64,000 bases of DNA from Phoronis australis (lineage: Eukaryota > Phoronida > Phoronidae): NCBI GenBank assembly GCA_002633005.1, contig NMRA01000545.1, positions 155,690 through 219,689 of the forward strand, given 5' to 3'. This document shows, piece by piece, positions 1 through 8,779 of the stretch (position 1 is its first letter; each line of letters opens with the position of its first letter). The translations under genes were made by a program, and so were the position numbers. A model generated the notes under the pieces. The model saw nothing but the letters and a program-made list of their open reading frames with translations, had not been told where the DNA came from and ran no database searches.

Positions 1-1026
1 ATCAGTGTTCCTTTGGGCTATGATCATAGATCCTCTGACTTCAATCACCTTGTATGAATTATTTTCATATGTTGTAGACAACTTATCTGTCTGCTGTTGC
101 TTCAAAAGCACACTATCACCTATACTTATCCTAGCAGGTTTCACACGCAATTTCTTATCACCATGCTTTTTCATAATCCCTTTGGATTTTGCATTCTTTA
201 GTATCACACGTGTATCACACAGGTATTATTCAACATTTGGGAACTTAATGGAAAATTCCTTTCCAAACAACAATTGAGCAGGTGATTTACCTGTGGTTGA
301 ATGAGGGGTTACACGATAACTACGTAGGAATCTATGCAATCCTTGTTTCCATGGCAATCCATCTTGGCCTGATTTCACCAAAGCATTTTTCAATGGTTGC
401 ATAAAGCGTTCAACTTCACCATTGGCTCTGGGCCACAGTTGTGAAATCTTCCTGTGTTTGAAACCATAATGCTTTGCAAAATCTTTGAACATTTTTCCAT
501 TAAAGGGGTGTTAATTATCCGTTAGCAGAATATCAGATATTCCGAACACGGAGAATACATTGTCGAGCTCTGGAATGACGGTATTCGCAGACGTTGAACG
601 TACAGTTTCAACAACTGGGTATCTGGCGTAATCGTCCATAATCACCATCAGGTATTCACCATTTGGAAACGGTCCAGTGAAATCAAGACTTATAGACTCG
701 GACCATGGTTTCTCAGGTAATTCAGACATTTTCTGTGGCTCATAATGTTGCTTACTGTCAGCAACTTCGCAAGACGCACACTGACTGATCATATGTTCAA
801 CCACGCACCAAGAATTTCATTTTTACCATACCTTGACGACCTTCATGAGCAGGTGAAAGCGCCCTCTGTTGTAGAGATTTTGACATCACTAATTTCACAC
901 CGCGCAACGCAATATTATTATCAGGGTATACAGAGAGTTTTTCCTACAAGCTGGAATGATTTCAGAGTGTTCAAATCAACATATGAACTTGGTTCTCTGT
1001 GCCATGTGTTGTTCACAATTTTTTAA
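1..1026 (-). pseudogene. Gypsy integrase, broken
   Basis: The minus strand encodes an integrase in pieces. At about 840-780 lies the end of the zinc-binding domain (HMISQCASCE). At 804-511 is the first half of the catalytic core, with LDFTGPF carrying the first Asp and ILLTDN the second. A stop codon and shift near 510 break it. The piece at 492-226 carries the catalytic Glu in ANGEVERF. The segment 226-1 matches an integrase C-terminal SH3-like domain (GDSVLLKQ, then KLSTTYENN and VRGSMIIAQR) in another frame. The enzyme would have joined element cDNA to host DNA. The D,D,E residues are all still recognisable, but the frame is not continuous. Confidence 0.85.
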
Positions 1027-1116
1027 TAACAAATTGGAGCGTATCATCTTCTTTGGTTGCGTCAGCAATTTCTTCTTTCGTGAGAGCCTTCGGAATTGTA
1101 TGGTCAAGAATAAAGT

Positions 1117-1548
1117 TCACGTATTCTTCAGCAACTTTCGCATTCCGAGGTGATTTCTGATTCGGTAGCGGGTGTCGCGATAATAATCAGCAGGATTACC
1201 AACTCTTGGTCGGTACACAATTTTACAGTTATAGGGTTCTAATCTGAGAGCCCACCTTTGAACTCTAGCAGTCGCTTTAGATTTTGAATTTTTCCAAATT
1301 CTCTCAGCAGCTTGATTGTCGGTATAAGCTGTGAATGGATTTCCATATAAGTACAAATGGAAATGTTCGGCACTCCAAACAACGGCAAGAGCTTCACGCT
1401 CTGTTTGTGAGTAGCGTTGTTCAGTATCAATGAGTGCTCTTGATCCGTAACTGATAACTTTGGCATTTTGTGTCAAGATACCACAGAGACCGACTGGACT
1501 GGCGTCGACATACAGTTCAGTATTCCTATCAGGATCAAAGTACGCCAT
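1117..1548 (-). pseudogene. Gypsy RNase H domain, partial
   Basis: This minus-strand open stretch of 143 codons shows the Gypsy RNase H pattern: an Asp in LYVDASPVG, a Glu in QTEREALAVVW and an Asp in AYTDNQAAE, followed by the connecting region VQRWALRLEPYN and a VGNPADYYR tail close to the usual NPADALSR. It would degrade the RNA strand during reverse transcription. It is separated from the RT upstream (1560-2557) by stops, and from integrase by about 90 bases out of frame, so it is a fragment of one pol polyprotein and not a free gene. Confidence 0.85.
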
Positions 1549-1559
1549 GCACTGGTCAC

Positions 1560-2557
1560 CTATGAGTATGTCAGGGAATGTTTCATGTAGTTTTTGTGTT
1601 CATCAGTCGAATATCAGCTAACATCTCGCTCAGTCAACTATCTCAATGGGTGAGTGTAAGCAGTGCATAACCAGGGATAAATATGGACAGACATGTTGTC
1701 ATCCCTAGGAAACTTTTCAGTTCCGTGGAACTTTTCGGGCAACTAGCAGCTTTTAGTGCCTCAACCTTTTTTGGTCAGGCAGAATTCCATCTGCAGAGAA
1801 TATGTGTCCATAAAAAGACAAATATGACTGTCCGAATTTGCATTTTGCCTCATTCAGTTTCAGACCTTTTTCTCGAAGCCTGTTGAGTACAGCTCTTAGA
1901 TTTTCATCATGCTGTTTTATGGTTTAACCGAAGACAATAATGTCATCGCTGAAATTTCGGGTACCGTTCAGACCTTGCAATACTTGTTCAGTGCAATTCT
2001 GAAAAATTTCAGCCGCGGAGCAGATTCAGCCTTTTGTAACGCATAAGGCCTACATTTGTCGAGAATGTCGTAATTTGACGACTATCAGGGTGCACTTTTA
2101 GTTGATGATAACCAGCTTTTAAGTCAAGCTTTGAGAAAATAGTTGCAACGTTAAAATCGTGCACAATGTCATCAGTTGTGGGAGTCACGTGTCTCTTGCG
2201 TTTTATAGCTTGGTTTGCAAGTCTCATATCAATGCATAGACGAGCCTGATCAGAATCATATTTTGGGACCACAACTAATTGTGAAACCCAAGGTGTCGGT
2301 TCTTCTGGAACTCTTTCAATAATGTGCTGCTCGACCAATGTTTTAAGTTCTTTCTTCACTTTCTTTCGCATATGGAAAGGAATCCGTCTGTGTGGTTGAA
2401 CTTGCAGTTTTACATCTTTGTCTAATATGAGCAGTTTTACTTGGTAGTCTTTCAGTATCCCGATTCCACCAACAACATCCTGATACTCAGACTTTATATC
2501 TGACAAGTTCTTTGCAACATGAATGAGGTCTACGCACGTGTCGTATCCAAGCAACAT
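1560..2557 (-). pseudogene. Gypsy reverse transcriptase, broken
   Basis: The open part, 2557-2009, begins with the protease-RT linker (LLGYDTCVDL) and continues through RT motifs: PHRRIPFHMRKKV, TPWVSQLVVVPKY, LCIDMRLANQAIKR and FSKLDLKAGYHQL. After 2009 the frame shifts. The catalytic aspartate pair appears as FSDDIIVFG at about 1950-1930, followed by a stop. Upstream it runs directly into gag sequence, so the zinc knuckle and the catalytic part of the protease are deleted. The product would have been the polymerase of the element. Confidence 0.87.
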
Positions 2558-2561
2558 TGAC

Positions 2562-2822
2562 TCAATATCTCTTTGTCGACATTTTCGAACTCACAATCAA
2601 TGTTGGGAAAGACATCTTAGTCTGGTTGTGTATAAGTCCTCCCCAGGCTTTTGTTTTGTCTCTCTTGAACATTTTTTTTTGGTTCAGTGCTCAGTTAATT
2701 TTTTCTTTGCGCTGGTGAATGTTTCCTCATCCGTTTTGAGAGTGTCAAAAATGTCCATTACGCTCTCGCCGGCGCAATGTAACATCAATGCTAATTTTCT
2801 GGCCTCGTTTTTATATCACGTA
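2562..2822 (-). pseudogene. Gypsy gag fragment fused to pol by deletion
   Basis: Reading leftward from about 2817, the minus strand gives a Gag-like pattern (LALMLHCAGESVMDIFDTL, then SAKKKLTEH). After a stop it continues in other frames with remnants such as KKNV and, near 2580, CEFENVDKEI. These match the capsid-region pattern of K02A2.6-type Gypsy Gag. The nucleocapsid knuckle that should follow is absent, and the sequence passes within a few codons into the RT linker at 2557. This supports an internal deletion joining gag to pol. Confidence is moderate because the similarity is judged by eye. Confidence 0.6.
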
Positions 2823-3142
2823 AAAACAGTAGTATAGTAAGTCATTTAGGAGTCTCATTTTGCGGCTCCTCGGGTCAAAGGTCATGGATCAAAGGCGAAA
2901 GGTCAAAGGTCAAGTGTCACGAGTGCAAACGGAAGTGACGTCATCCGCCTACAGGAAGGAAGTGTCAATGACGTCATACTTCATTACGTAATATGTTTAA
3001 TTAGAACCTCATACCTCATTATGTAATACGTTTAATTGGACCCGTTAGAGAGGCACTAAGGCCAAGGTCATACGTGTAACCGGAAGGTAAACCGGAAGCT
3101 CGAATTGGAAATCACGTGACTGCTGAACAGGAAGGTTAGGGC
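2823..3142. other. Intergenic spacer with short direct repeats and two CRE-like palindromes
   Basis: There is no coding sequence here. Two exact TGACGTCA octamers lie at 2936-2943 and 2969-2976. A 35-bp direct repeat starts at 2981 and 3016 (TCATTACGTAATATG and TCATTATGTAATACG). GGTCAAAGGTCA-like runs lie near 2870-2910. This may be the outermost part of the Polinton terminal repeat, kept only on the left side, because the right arm stops at 9969. Confidence 0.5.
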
Positions 3143-4333
3143 GTGGCACCGTGCATAACCCGGATGTTCTGACCCTAAAAAGACGTTGTGTTTCTTCAAC
3201 AAAGTAGGGATGACGCTGCTGCCAAGAACAAAACTTATTTCGTGTCCCCCCAATGAAGTGAGTGTCGTCGTTATATATTGTTTGTTCGCGTATAAACCAA
3301 AAAAGATGATAATCACCCAACTCAACAACAGATGTCGCGTATAACTATCCAAGGTACGGACGGAACTAAACGAATCGTACTTATATTACTAATAAGATGC
3401 GACCAGCTAAAACAGAGCGAAAAACTGATAGGATTTAAACTTGTATTAATAACAGTACATTCCAATACACTACGAAATTTATCCAGACGTTCAGACACCG
3501 TTACCCGTACCAGTTGTCAATTATTAAGACCCAATTATTAAATGTCCGGGCTCTTCAGATTAATTGTGTACTGGATGACTTACATTTCTTGTATAACTTT
3601 TCCATAAAGTCTGGGCTGACACATAGATTACTGTATACAGGGTCAATAAAGTGCAATTCGAATACGTATAATTCTAATCCTTCTGCTTTAATAACATTCC
3701 GGATCTTTTCAGAACTTTCGAAAGTCAAATGCCTTTCTTTATACTCGATGCATGACCTGCATTTTGAACCAACCTACGCGTACATGCCACATCAATTATT
3801 TATTGTCTATGTACATTAACGAGGCTACTCACTTCGTATATAAAAAACCTCAAACGCCGGAGATATTAGGAAACTGAGTTGAGATTTGACGGAGTCTACA
3901 ACCTGCAAACCATTCCGAGATCAGAGTTTGCAAGTTAGCGGTTAGTTATCATTTTCTTAACTCTTAACTTTACAATTTTTTTTTAAATTTTGTTGGTGCT
4001 CGATCCTTTGTTGTTTTTTGATCAACCGTCTATGTTTGATATCCAAGATTTTATATTCTTTTTTATTTTTTTATTTTTTTTTATTTTGTAGATTATCCAT
4101 CCTCTGAAGTTGTCTAAAATTTCTGGACCAACACTACCTCTGTGGTAAGTTTAACATAAATAATTCCGATTATTCCAATATTTTTTATTTTCTTTTTCCA
4201 TAACCAAACATTAACACACGTCAACAACCAATATCACAAATTCAATCTAATAATCTCCGTAGCTTAAATACATAGAGGTTACAATGGGCGTTCACACCTT
4301 GAATATATATGTATATACATGTACGAATCGCGA
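3143..4333. repeat. Left terminal inverted repeat region of the Polinton palindrome
   Basis: This stretch matches the reverse complement of about 8780-9969. From 3143 to about 3965 the match is nearly perfect, and from there inward small differences appear. Open frames of 69 codons (3332-3541) and 101 codons (3514-3819) recur in the other arm, but the DNA is equally conserved between them, so I do not call them genes. Poly-T-rich tracts lie at 3970-4090. The 3' side of the protease gene is at 4334. Confidence 0.8.
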
Positions 4334-4786
4334 TTACATTAATTCGTTCACAAATTCCGAAACACAGAGATCGTTAGTTTTAGTGTCTTTATCAAACAAA
4401 TTCGCGATAAAGTCCATGCTCCATCCTCGGCAACGATACAACAAATAAAATATACAAGATCGTCCACAAACTGTCGACGAAAGTCCCTGGAGTTGTCTGG
4501 TCTGAGTTGTGCATCCCTTCGTATTCTTGTCCAGAAAATCTCGCAAGTGGTCCGATAGCGGTCCCAAGCCGTACGAGTCAAAATATTCTCCTTTTCCATC
4601 CTGGGTTAGATAAATAGCCACCCAGTGTGTTCCAGGTTTGTGGCTAGGATCGTAGTTGCAAACGTAAGCATGCGGATGTGAAACGACACAAAGGTTACAC
4701 AATTCATCACTTGTAAGACAACCGCCAAAGACCGGTCCCACAAAGTCATCGGTTTCTAGAATTGCAGTAATCTGGTCAGTCCTCAT
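4334..4786 (-). CDS. Adenain-like cysteine protease of Polinton (intact frame)
   Basis: This 150-residue protein matches the adenovirus-type maturation protease family used by Polintons to process capsid precursors. The catalytic residues can be placed by motif: His54 in GTHWVAIY, Asp70 in EYFDSYG, the oxyanion Gln100, and Cys107 in STVCGRSC, with the Gln-Cys spacing of seven seen in adenain. The start ATG overlaps the stop of the capsid gene upstream in an ATGA arrangement, which supports this start and shows both genes are read on one strand. It is the only open frame of the element without a visible lesion. Its own capsid substrate is broken, so it probably has no function now. The right-arm copy (8328-8720) is frameshifted. 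Confidence 0.85.
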   Translation of the reverse strand: MRTDQITAILETDDFVGPVFGGCLTSDELCNLCVVSHPHAYVCNYDPSHKPGTHWVAIYLTQDGKGEYFDSYGLGPLSDHLRDFLDKNTKGCTTQTRQLQGLSSTVCGRSCIFYLLYRCRGWSMDFIANLFDKDTKTNDLCVSEFVNELM

Positions 4787-6092
4787 GGTGTGAAATCAAA
4801 CAAGACGTTTCTAGCTCTGTCAATTTCCACAATGTTCTCAAACTCGGCATAAGAAACGGCGTTTATGGTAGAAGGCAGCGCCGATGCGAAATGAACTTCC
4901 AAGAGGAGGTTTCCTTGTTTTATGAGATTAAAGTGACCCCCCCATCCGGGGTCAGATCAAAAGCAAACAGCGTGTTGCCACTGGCATAATCCAGACGTCC
5001 TATGTCGTTGCCTTCGTCCTCGTAATTCTGTCCCGTTCCCGAAAACAAGGTCGTGAAAGCTCTAACGAACCTAGATTGGTCAAATTTCGGTTGTAGTGGT
5101 TTAGAAGGGACTTGCACTCCATCGACGTAAAGAGAGAGATAATTGATGTTGTAATGTTTAAAGTTGAAAGGGTTCTTGGCGTACGATCCATTGTAGGCGT
5201 CTGTATCACAAAAGCCAACAATATTAAGCCTTGGTCACAACCCGCCGTACGTGCAAGTGCGTGCTGTCTACGTGTAAAAACGTGGGGGAAATTTGGCGAT
5301 CCGTACGTGGCAAGTACGGCCTCCGTGCGTTTTGGTGAATACGCAGGAGAACGCAGACACGACGTAGCACTTTTAGTGCATGCAGAACTTTCTCTGCGTG
5401 CAAGCTGCGTTCGCATTACAGCACTTACACCTTACGGGTGACGTGCGTTGACGTACGTCCTCCCTGCGCTTGCCACTCCCTACTCACGTTTTCAGAAAAA
5501 CGTGGTGCCCGTGGCGTCCGCAGAAAACGTACGAACAATAAACACGCACGGCGGGTTGTGACCATAGCTTTCGGAATTTGACCTAAAAACAAATTCTCCT
5601 GCGTCACAGACAAATGTCCGGCTGGGATGGAAAGCACCTTCCATTCGACGCGTCGCAGAGGGTACTTCACGGTGCTTTTCTCGAGGGCCTTTATGTGTGC
5701 TAGCTGTACAGTAGGGCTGAGTTTCACTTTCCTGACGAATAAGTGTTGGTTGAAGGAGAAATCAATTTTTCGTTCAGAGAGATGTCGACTTGACTGAGCA
5801 TCGAATGTAGCCATAAGTTGGTAGGGGCACAGTCGGCATCCGCAGCGACATTCGATCCAACCGCGTTGGTTATTTTTGCCCTGACGTAAAATTCTGTGTT
5901 TGCCAAATCCACGTATTCGTCACCTGAACCAGAGACAAAAAATTCGTGCAGCGGCCCGTAGTCCTTGACGCTGGAGATGGGGTTGTGTTCCACCCACTGA
6001 CCGTGTTCAATGCTTGTCTGAGTTGGAGGCACGGCAAACAAATCGAGCTCACGTTTAACACACTCACAAGACTTGTCGTGTACGAAAGCCAT
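4783..6092 (-). pseudogene. Polinton major capsid protein, left copy, broken
   Basis: The N-terminal part (6092-5724) starts MAFVHDKSCE and belongs to the family annotated as F54H12.2-like, which I take to be the double-jelly-roll major capsid protein of Polintons. Compared with the right copy, this one lacks a central segment of roughly 90 codons, and the sequence passes out of frame near 5740. A MITE interrupts it at 5233-5563. A further small deletion and frameshift lie near 4935. The stop overlaps the protease start. Family membership is from motif recall (SQVDISLNEK, VRKVKLSPTVQL, NYLSLYVDGV); the breaks are seen directly by comparing the two arms. Confidence 0.78.
5233..5563. mobile_element. 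MITE inserted in the left capsid gene
   Basis: A 331-bp insertion is absent from the equivalent place in the right arm (about 7895). It starts GGTCACAACCCGCCGTAC and ends with the inverted match ending CGGCGGGTTGTGACC, giving terminal inverted repeats of about 18-21 bp. On the gene strand the flanks read AAAGCTAT on one side and AAGGCTTA on the other, so an imperfect target duplication of about 8 bp is possible. The interior is rich in ACGT and CGTAC and encodes nothing. The superfamily is uncertain; an 8-bp duplication would suggest hAT. Confidence 0.75.
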
Positions 6093-6093
6093 C

Positions 6094-6508
6094 CTAAGAA
6101 AAGATGTCTCTGCCGTGCGATGTTGCTCTTTTCTTCCCCCTGTTTGAACTAACTCTTTTGGATGATATTCTACGTTTTATAGCCTTGTGAGACGTACCCG
6201 GAGGGCGTGCACCAACAAACGAGGAAGCTTTGTTCAACAACTCTCCCGCAGCGTTCCTGGACCGTTCTACGGCGGCTGTTTTTGCATTTTTCCCTTGCAA
6301 CAAGTCACGCGCAAAGTCAGTTCCAATTCCAATTGAGCAGGGGTAGGGCTGAACGAAACAGTCCCCCTATAACGGAACCAATGCCGTGCCCCCTTTGCGT
6401 GCGAGCACCCACGAAAACCGGAAGACCGCTCCCCGATTGGACGGTGTAGTAGTCGTCGTAGAGGTGGCGGTTGCTTTCGGAGCTACATAATTTTTTAGAT
6501 CGTCTCAT
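6094..6508 (-). pseudogene. Small capsid-associated Polinton protein, frameshifted
   Basis: Two minus-strand frames belong together. The first (6508-6317) starts MRRSKKLCSS and contains the Gly-rich stretch RGHGIGSVIGGLFRS, a pattern I associate with the short protein that precedes the capsid gene in many Polintons, perhaps comparable to adenovirus minor core or pVI-type proteins. The second (6303-6094) is Lys/Arg-rich (KAIKRRISSKRVSSNRGKKR) and ends just before the capsid start at 6092. Between them lies a frame change next to a repeated TTGGAATTGGAA. The right copy carries the same lesion. The function assignment is inference. Confidence 0.6.
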
Positions 6509-6741
6509 CTTGTGTTGAGCACAGCTGCCTCTTGTAAAATGAGGGTTCGCGGCTTATTCAATATCTTTAATGGGTTGTTAAAAATAGGAAGAACGGGCAC
6601 GTCTTAGAGCGAGAGTGACCACCACCTTGCCACGATTGAACGGAATGACATAGCCCACATCGTCACGAATGTCAATTTCAATGGTACCGAAGTGATTTCG
6701 TTGTAGCGGTTTGAACTGAATTGTCTCAAAAACACGAACTA
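6509..6741 (-). pseudogene. C-terminal fragment of a further Polinton capsid gene, cut by the inversion
   Basis: On the minus strand, 6741-6578 reads FGTIEIDIRDDVGYVIPF, then RGKVVVTLALRR, and stops at 6578. I recognise the pattern as the C-terminus of the gene that usually lies upstream of the Gly-rich small protein in Polintons (possibly a minor capsid component). The frame continues to 6802, but beyond 6741 it is only the antisense of the right arm, so the true gene is truncated at the inversion junction. The rest, 6509-6577, is spacer. Confidence 0.5.
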
Positions 6742-7094
6742 TACCGTCCAATCGGGGAGCGGTCTTCCCATTTCCGTGGCCGCTCGCACGCAAAGGGGGC
6801 ACGGCATTGGTTCCGTCATAGGGGGATTGTTTCGTTCAGCCCTACCCCTGCTCAATTGGAATTGGAATTGACTTTGCGGGTGACTTGTTGCAAGGGAAAA
6901 ATGCAAAAACAGCCGCCGTAGAACGGTCCAGGAAGGCTGCGGGAGAGTTGTTGAACAAGGCTTCCTCGTTTGTTGGTGCACGCCCTCCGGGTACGCCTCA
7001 CAAGGCTATAAAACGTAGAATATCATCCAAAAGAGTTAGTTCAAACAGGGGGAAGAAAAGAGCAACATCGCAACGCAGAGACATCTTTTCTTAG
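6742..7094 (+). pseudogene. Small capsid-associated Polinton protein, right copy, 5'-truncated
   Basis: This is the inverted copy of the gene at 6094-6508. It begins inside the gene, losing its start and first codons at the inversion junction. It keeps the RGHGIGSVIGGLFRS stretch (about 6790-6835), has the same stop and frame change after the TTGGAATTGGAA repeat, and continues with the basic C-terminal part to 7094, directly before the capsid start at 7096. The shared lesion shows that both copies descend from one already damaged gene, or have been homogenised. Confidence 0.6.
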
Positions 7095-7095
7095 G

Positions 7096-8331
7096 ATGGC
7101 TTTCGTACACGACAAGTCTTGTGAGTGAGTTAAAAGTGAGCTCGATTTGTTTGCAGTGCCTCCTACTCAGTCAAGCATTGAACACGGTCAGTGGGTTGAA
7201 CACAACGCCATCTCCAGCGTCAAGGACTACGGGCCGCTGCAATTTTTTGTCTCTGGTTCGGGTGGCAAATACAGAATTTTACGTCAGGGCAAAAATAACC
7301 AACGCGGATGGATCGGATGTCGCTGCGGATGCCGACTGTGCCCCTACCAACTTATGGCTACATTCGATGCTCAGTCAAGTCGACATCTCTCTGAGCCCGC
7401 TACTTGGAAACATTGTTGTCTTACGGCAGCGAGGCCAAAAACGGACATTTGACTGCAGCGCTATGGTACAAGGATACGAGCGAGAAATTTGACACCCTAA
7501 CCGACGTTAACTTAGGATACAAGACGCGTAAAACTTTCGCGGCAGGAAGCGTTACCATTGACATGAAAGGGAAACTCCAAAATGACATATTTATGCAAGA
7601 CAGATACCTACTCAACAACGTTGACATAAAGATAAGATTGGTGCGAAGCAAGAACTCGTTCGCCGTCATGTCACCGACAGCAGGTGCGAGTTTGAAAATC
7701 AAGATCCAGGACGCCGCCTTATTCGTCAGGAAAGTGAAACTCAGCCCTACTGTACAGCTAGTACACATAAAGGCCCTCGAGAAAAGCACCGCGAAATACC
7801 CTCTGCGACGCGTCGAATGCAAGGTGTTTTCCATCCCAGCCGGACATTTGTCTGTGACGCAGGAGAATTTGTTTTTAGGTCAAATTCCAAAGAGAGTTAC
7901 TGTTGGCTTTTGTGATGCAGACGCCTACAATGGATCGTACGCCAAGAACCCTTTCAACCTTAAACATTACAACATCAATTATCTCTCTCTTTACGTCGAT
8001 GGAGTGAAAGTCCCTTCTAAACCACTACAACCGAAATTTGACCAATCTAGGTTCGTTAGAGCTTTCACGAACGGGACAGAATTACGAGGACGAAGGCAAC
8101 GACATAGGACGTCTGGATTATGCCGGTGGCAACACACTGTTTGCTTTTGATCTGACCCCTAACTTATCGGATGGGGGTCACTTTAATCTCATAAAACAAG
8201 GAAACCTCCGCTTGGAAGTTCATTTCGCATCGGCGCTGTCTTCTACCATAAACGCCGTTTCTTATGCCGAGTTTGAGAACATTGTGGAAATTGACAGAGC
8301 TAGAAACGTCTTGTTTGATTTCACACCATGA
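7096..8331 (+). pseudogene. Polinton major capsid protein, right copy, broken
   Basis: This is the inverted counterpart of 4783-6092. It starts MAFVHDKSCE but has a TGA at codon 11, where the left copy reads Cys. About 50 bases are missing near 7394, shifting the frame, but the central segment absent from the left copy is present here (7404-7740; WYKDTSEKFDTLTD, MKGKLQNDIFMQDR). Another small deletion near 8071 shifts the frame again. The C-terminal part (8038-8331) ends with a stop that overlaps the protease ATG. The lesions of the two copies are therefore mostly at different places. Confidence 0.78.
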
Positions 8332-8720
8332 GGACTCATCAGATTACTACAATTCGAGAAGCCGATGACTTTGTGGGACCGGTCTTAAGCGGTTGTCTTG
8401 CAAGTGATGAATTGTGTAACCTTTGTGTCGTTTCACATCCGCCTTCTTACGTTTGTAACTACGATCTTAGCCACAAACCTGGAACACACTGGGTGGCTAT
8501 TTATGTAACCCAGGATGGAAAAGCAGAATATTTTGACTCGTACGGCTTGGGACCGCTATCGGACCACTTGCGAGATTTTCTGGACAAGAATACGAAGGGA
8601 TGGACAACTCAGACCAGACAACTCCAGGGACTTTCGTCGACAGTTTGTGGACAATCTTGTATATTTTATTTGTTGTATCGTTGCCGAGGATGGAGCATGG
8701 ACTTTATCGCGATTTTTTGA
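8328..8720 (+). pseudogene. Adenain-like protease, right copy, C-terminally frameshifted
   Basis: This is the same protease as at 4334-4786, with His, Asp, Gln and Cys catalytic positions all present (GTHWVAIY, EYFDSYG, STVCGQSC). A small deletion at about 8710 changes the reading frame and ends the protein after 130 residues, removing the last 20 or so residues of the intact copy. Many amino acid differences from the left copy are spread over the gene, in contrast to the nearly identical outer arms. Confidence 0.8.
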
Positions 8721-8779
8721 TAAAGACACTTAAACTAACGATCTCTGTGTTTCGGAATTTGTGAACGGATTAATGTAAT

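Larger units (their letters stand above)
1..2822 (-). mobile_element. Ty3/Gypsy LTR retrotransposon, decayed, 3' end beyond window
   Basis: On the minus strand, conceptual translations in shifting frames follow the Ty3/Gypsy order gag, reverse transcriptase, RNase H, integrase from right to left. No LTR is visible: the 3' side runs off the window start, and the gag side stops near 2822. Between gag and RT the zinc knuckle and most of the protease are missing, so this copy has an internal deletion. Every domain is interrupted by stops or frameshifts and the element cannot be active. The residue patterns resemble the K02A2.6-type Gypsy proteins common in marine invertebrates; I assign it from memory of that family, without a search. 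Confidence 0.88.

Noticed and set aside
745-1153. Plus-strand frames over the integrase region
   Set aside because: They are antisense to recognisable integrase and RNase H sequence on the minus strand.
3332-3819. Frames of 69 and 101 codons in the Polinton terminal repeat, conserved in the other arm
   Set aside because: The whole terminal repeat is nearly identical at the DNA level, so conservation of the frame carries no information. The diverged relative at 24052-24401 does not keep the frames well.
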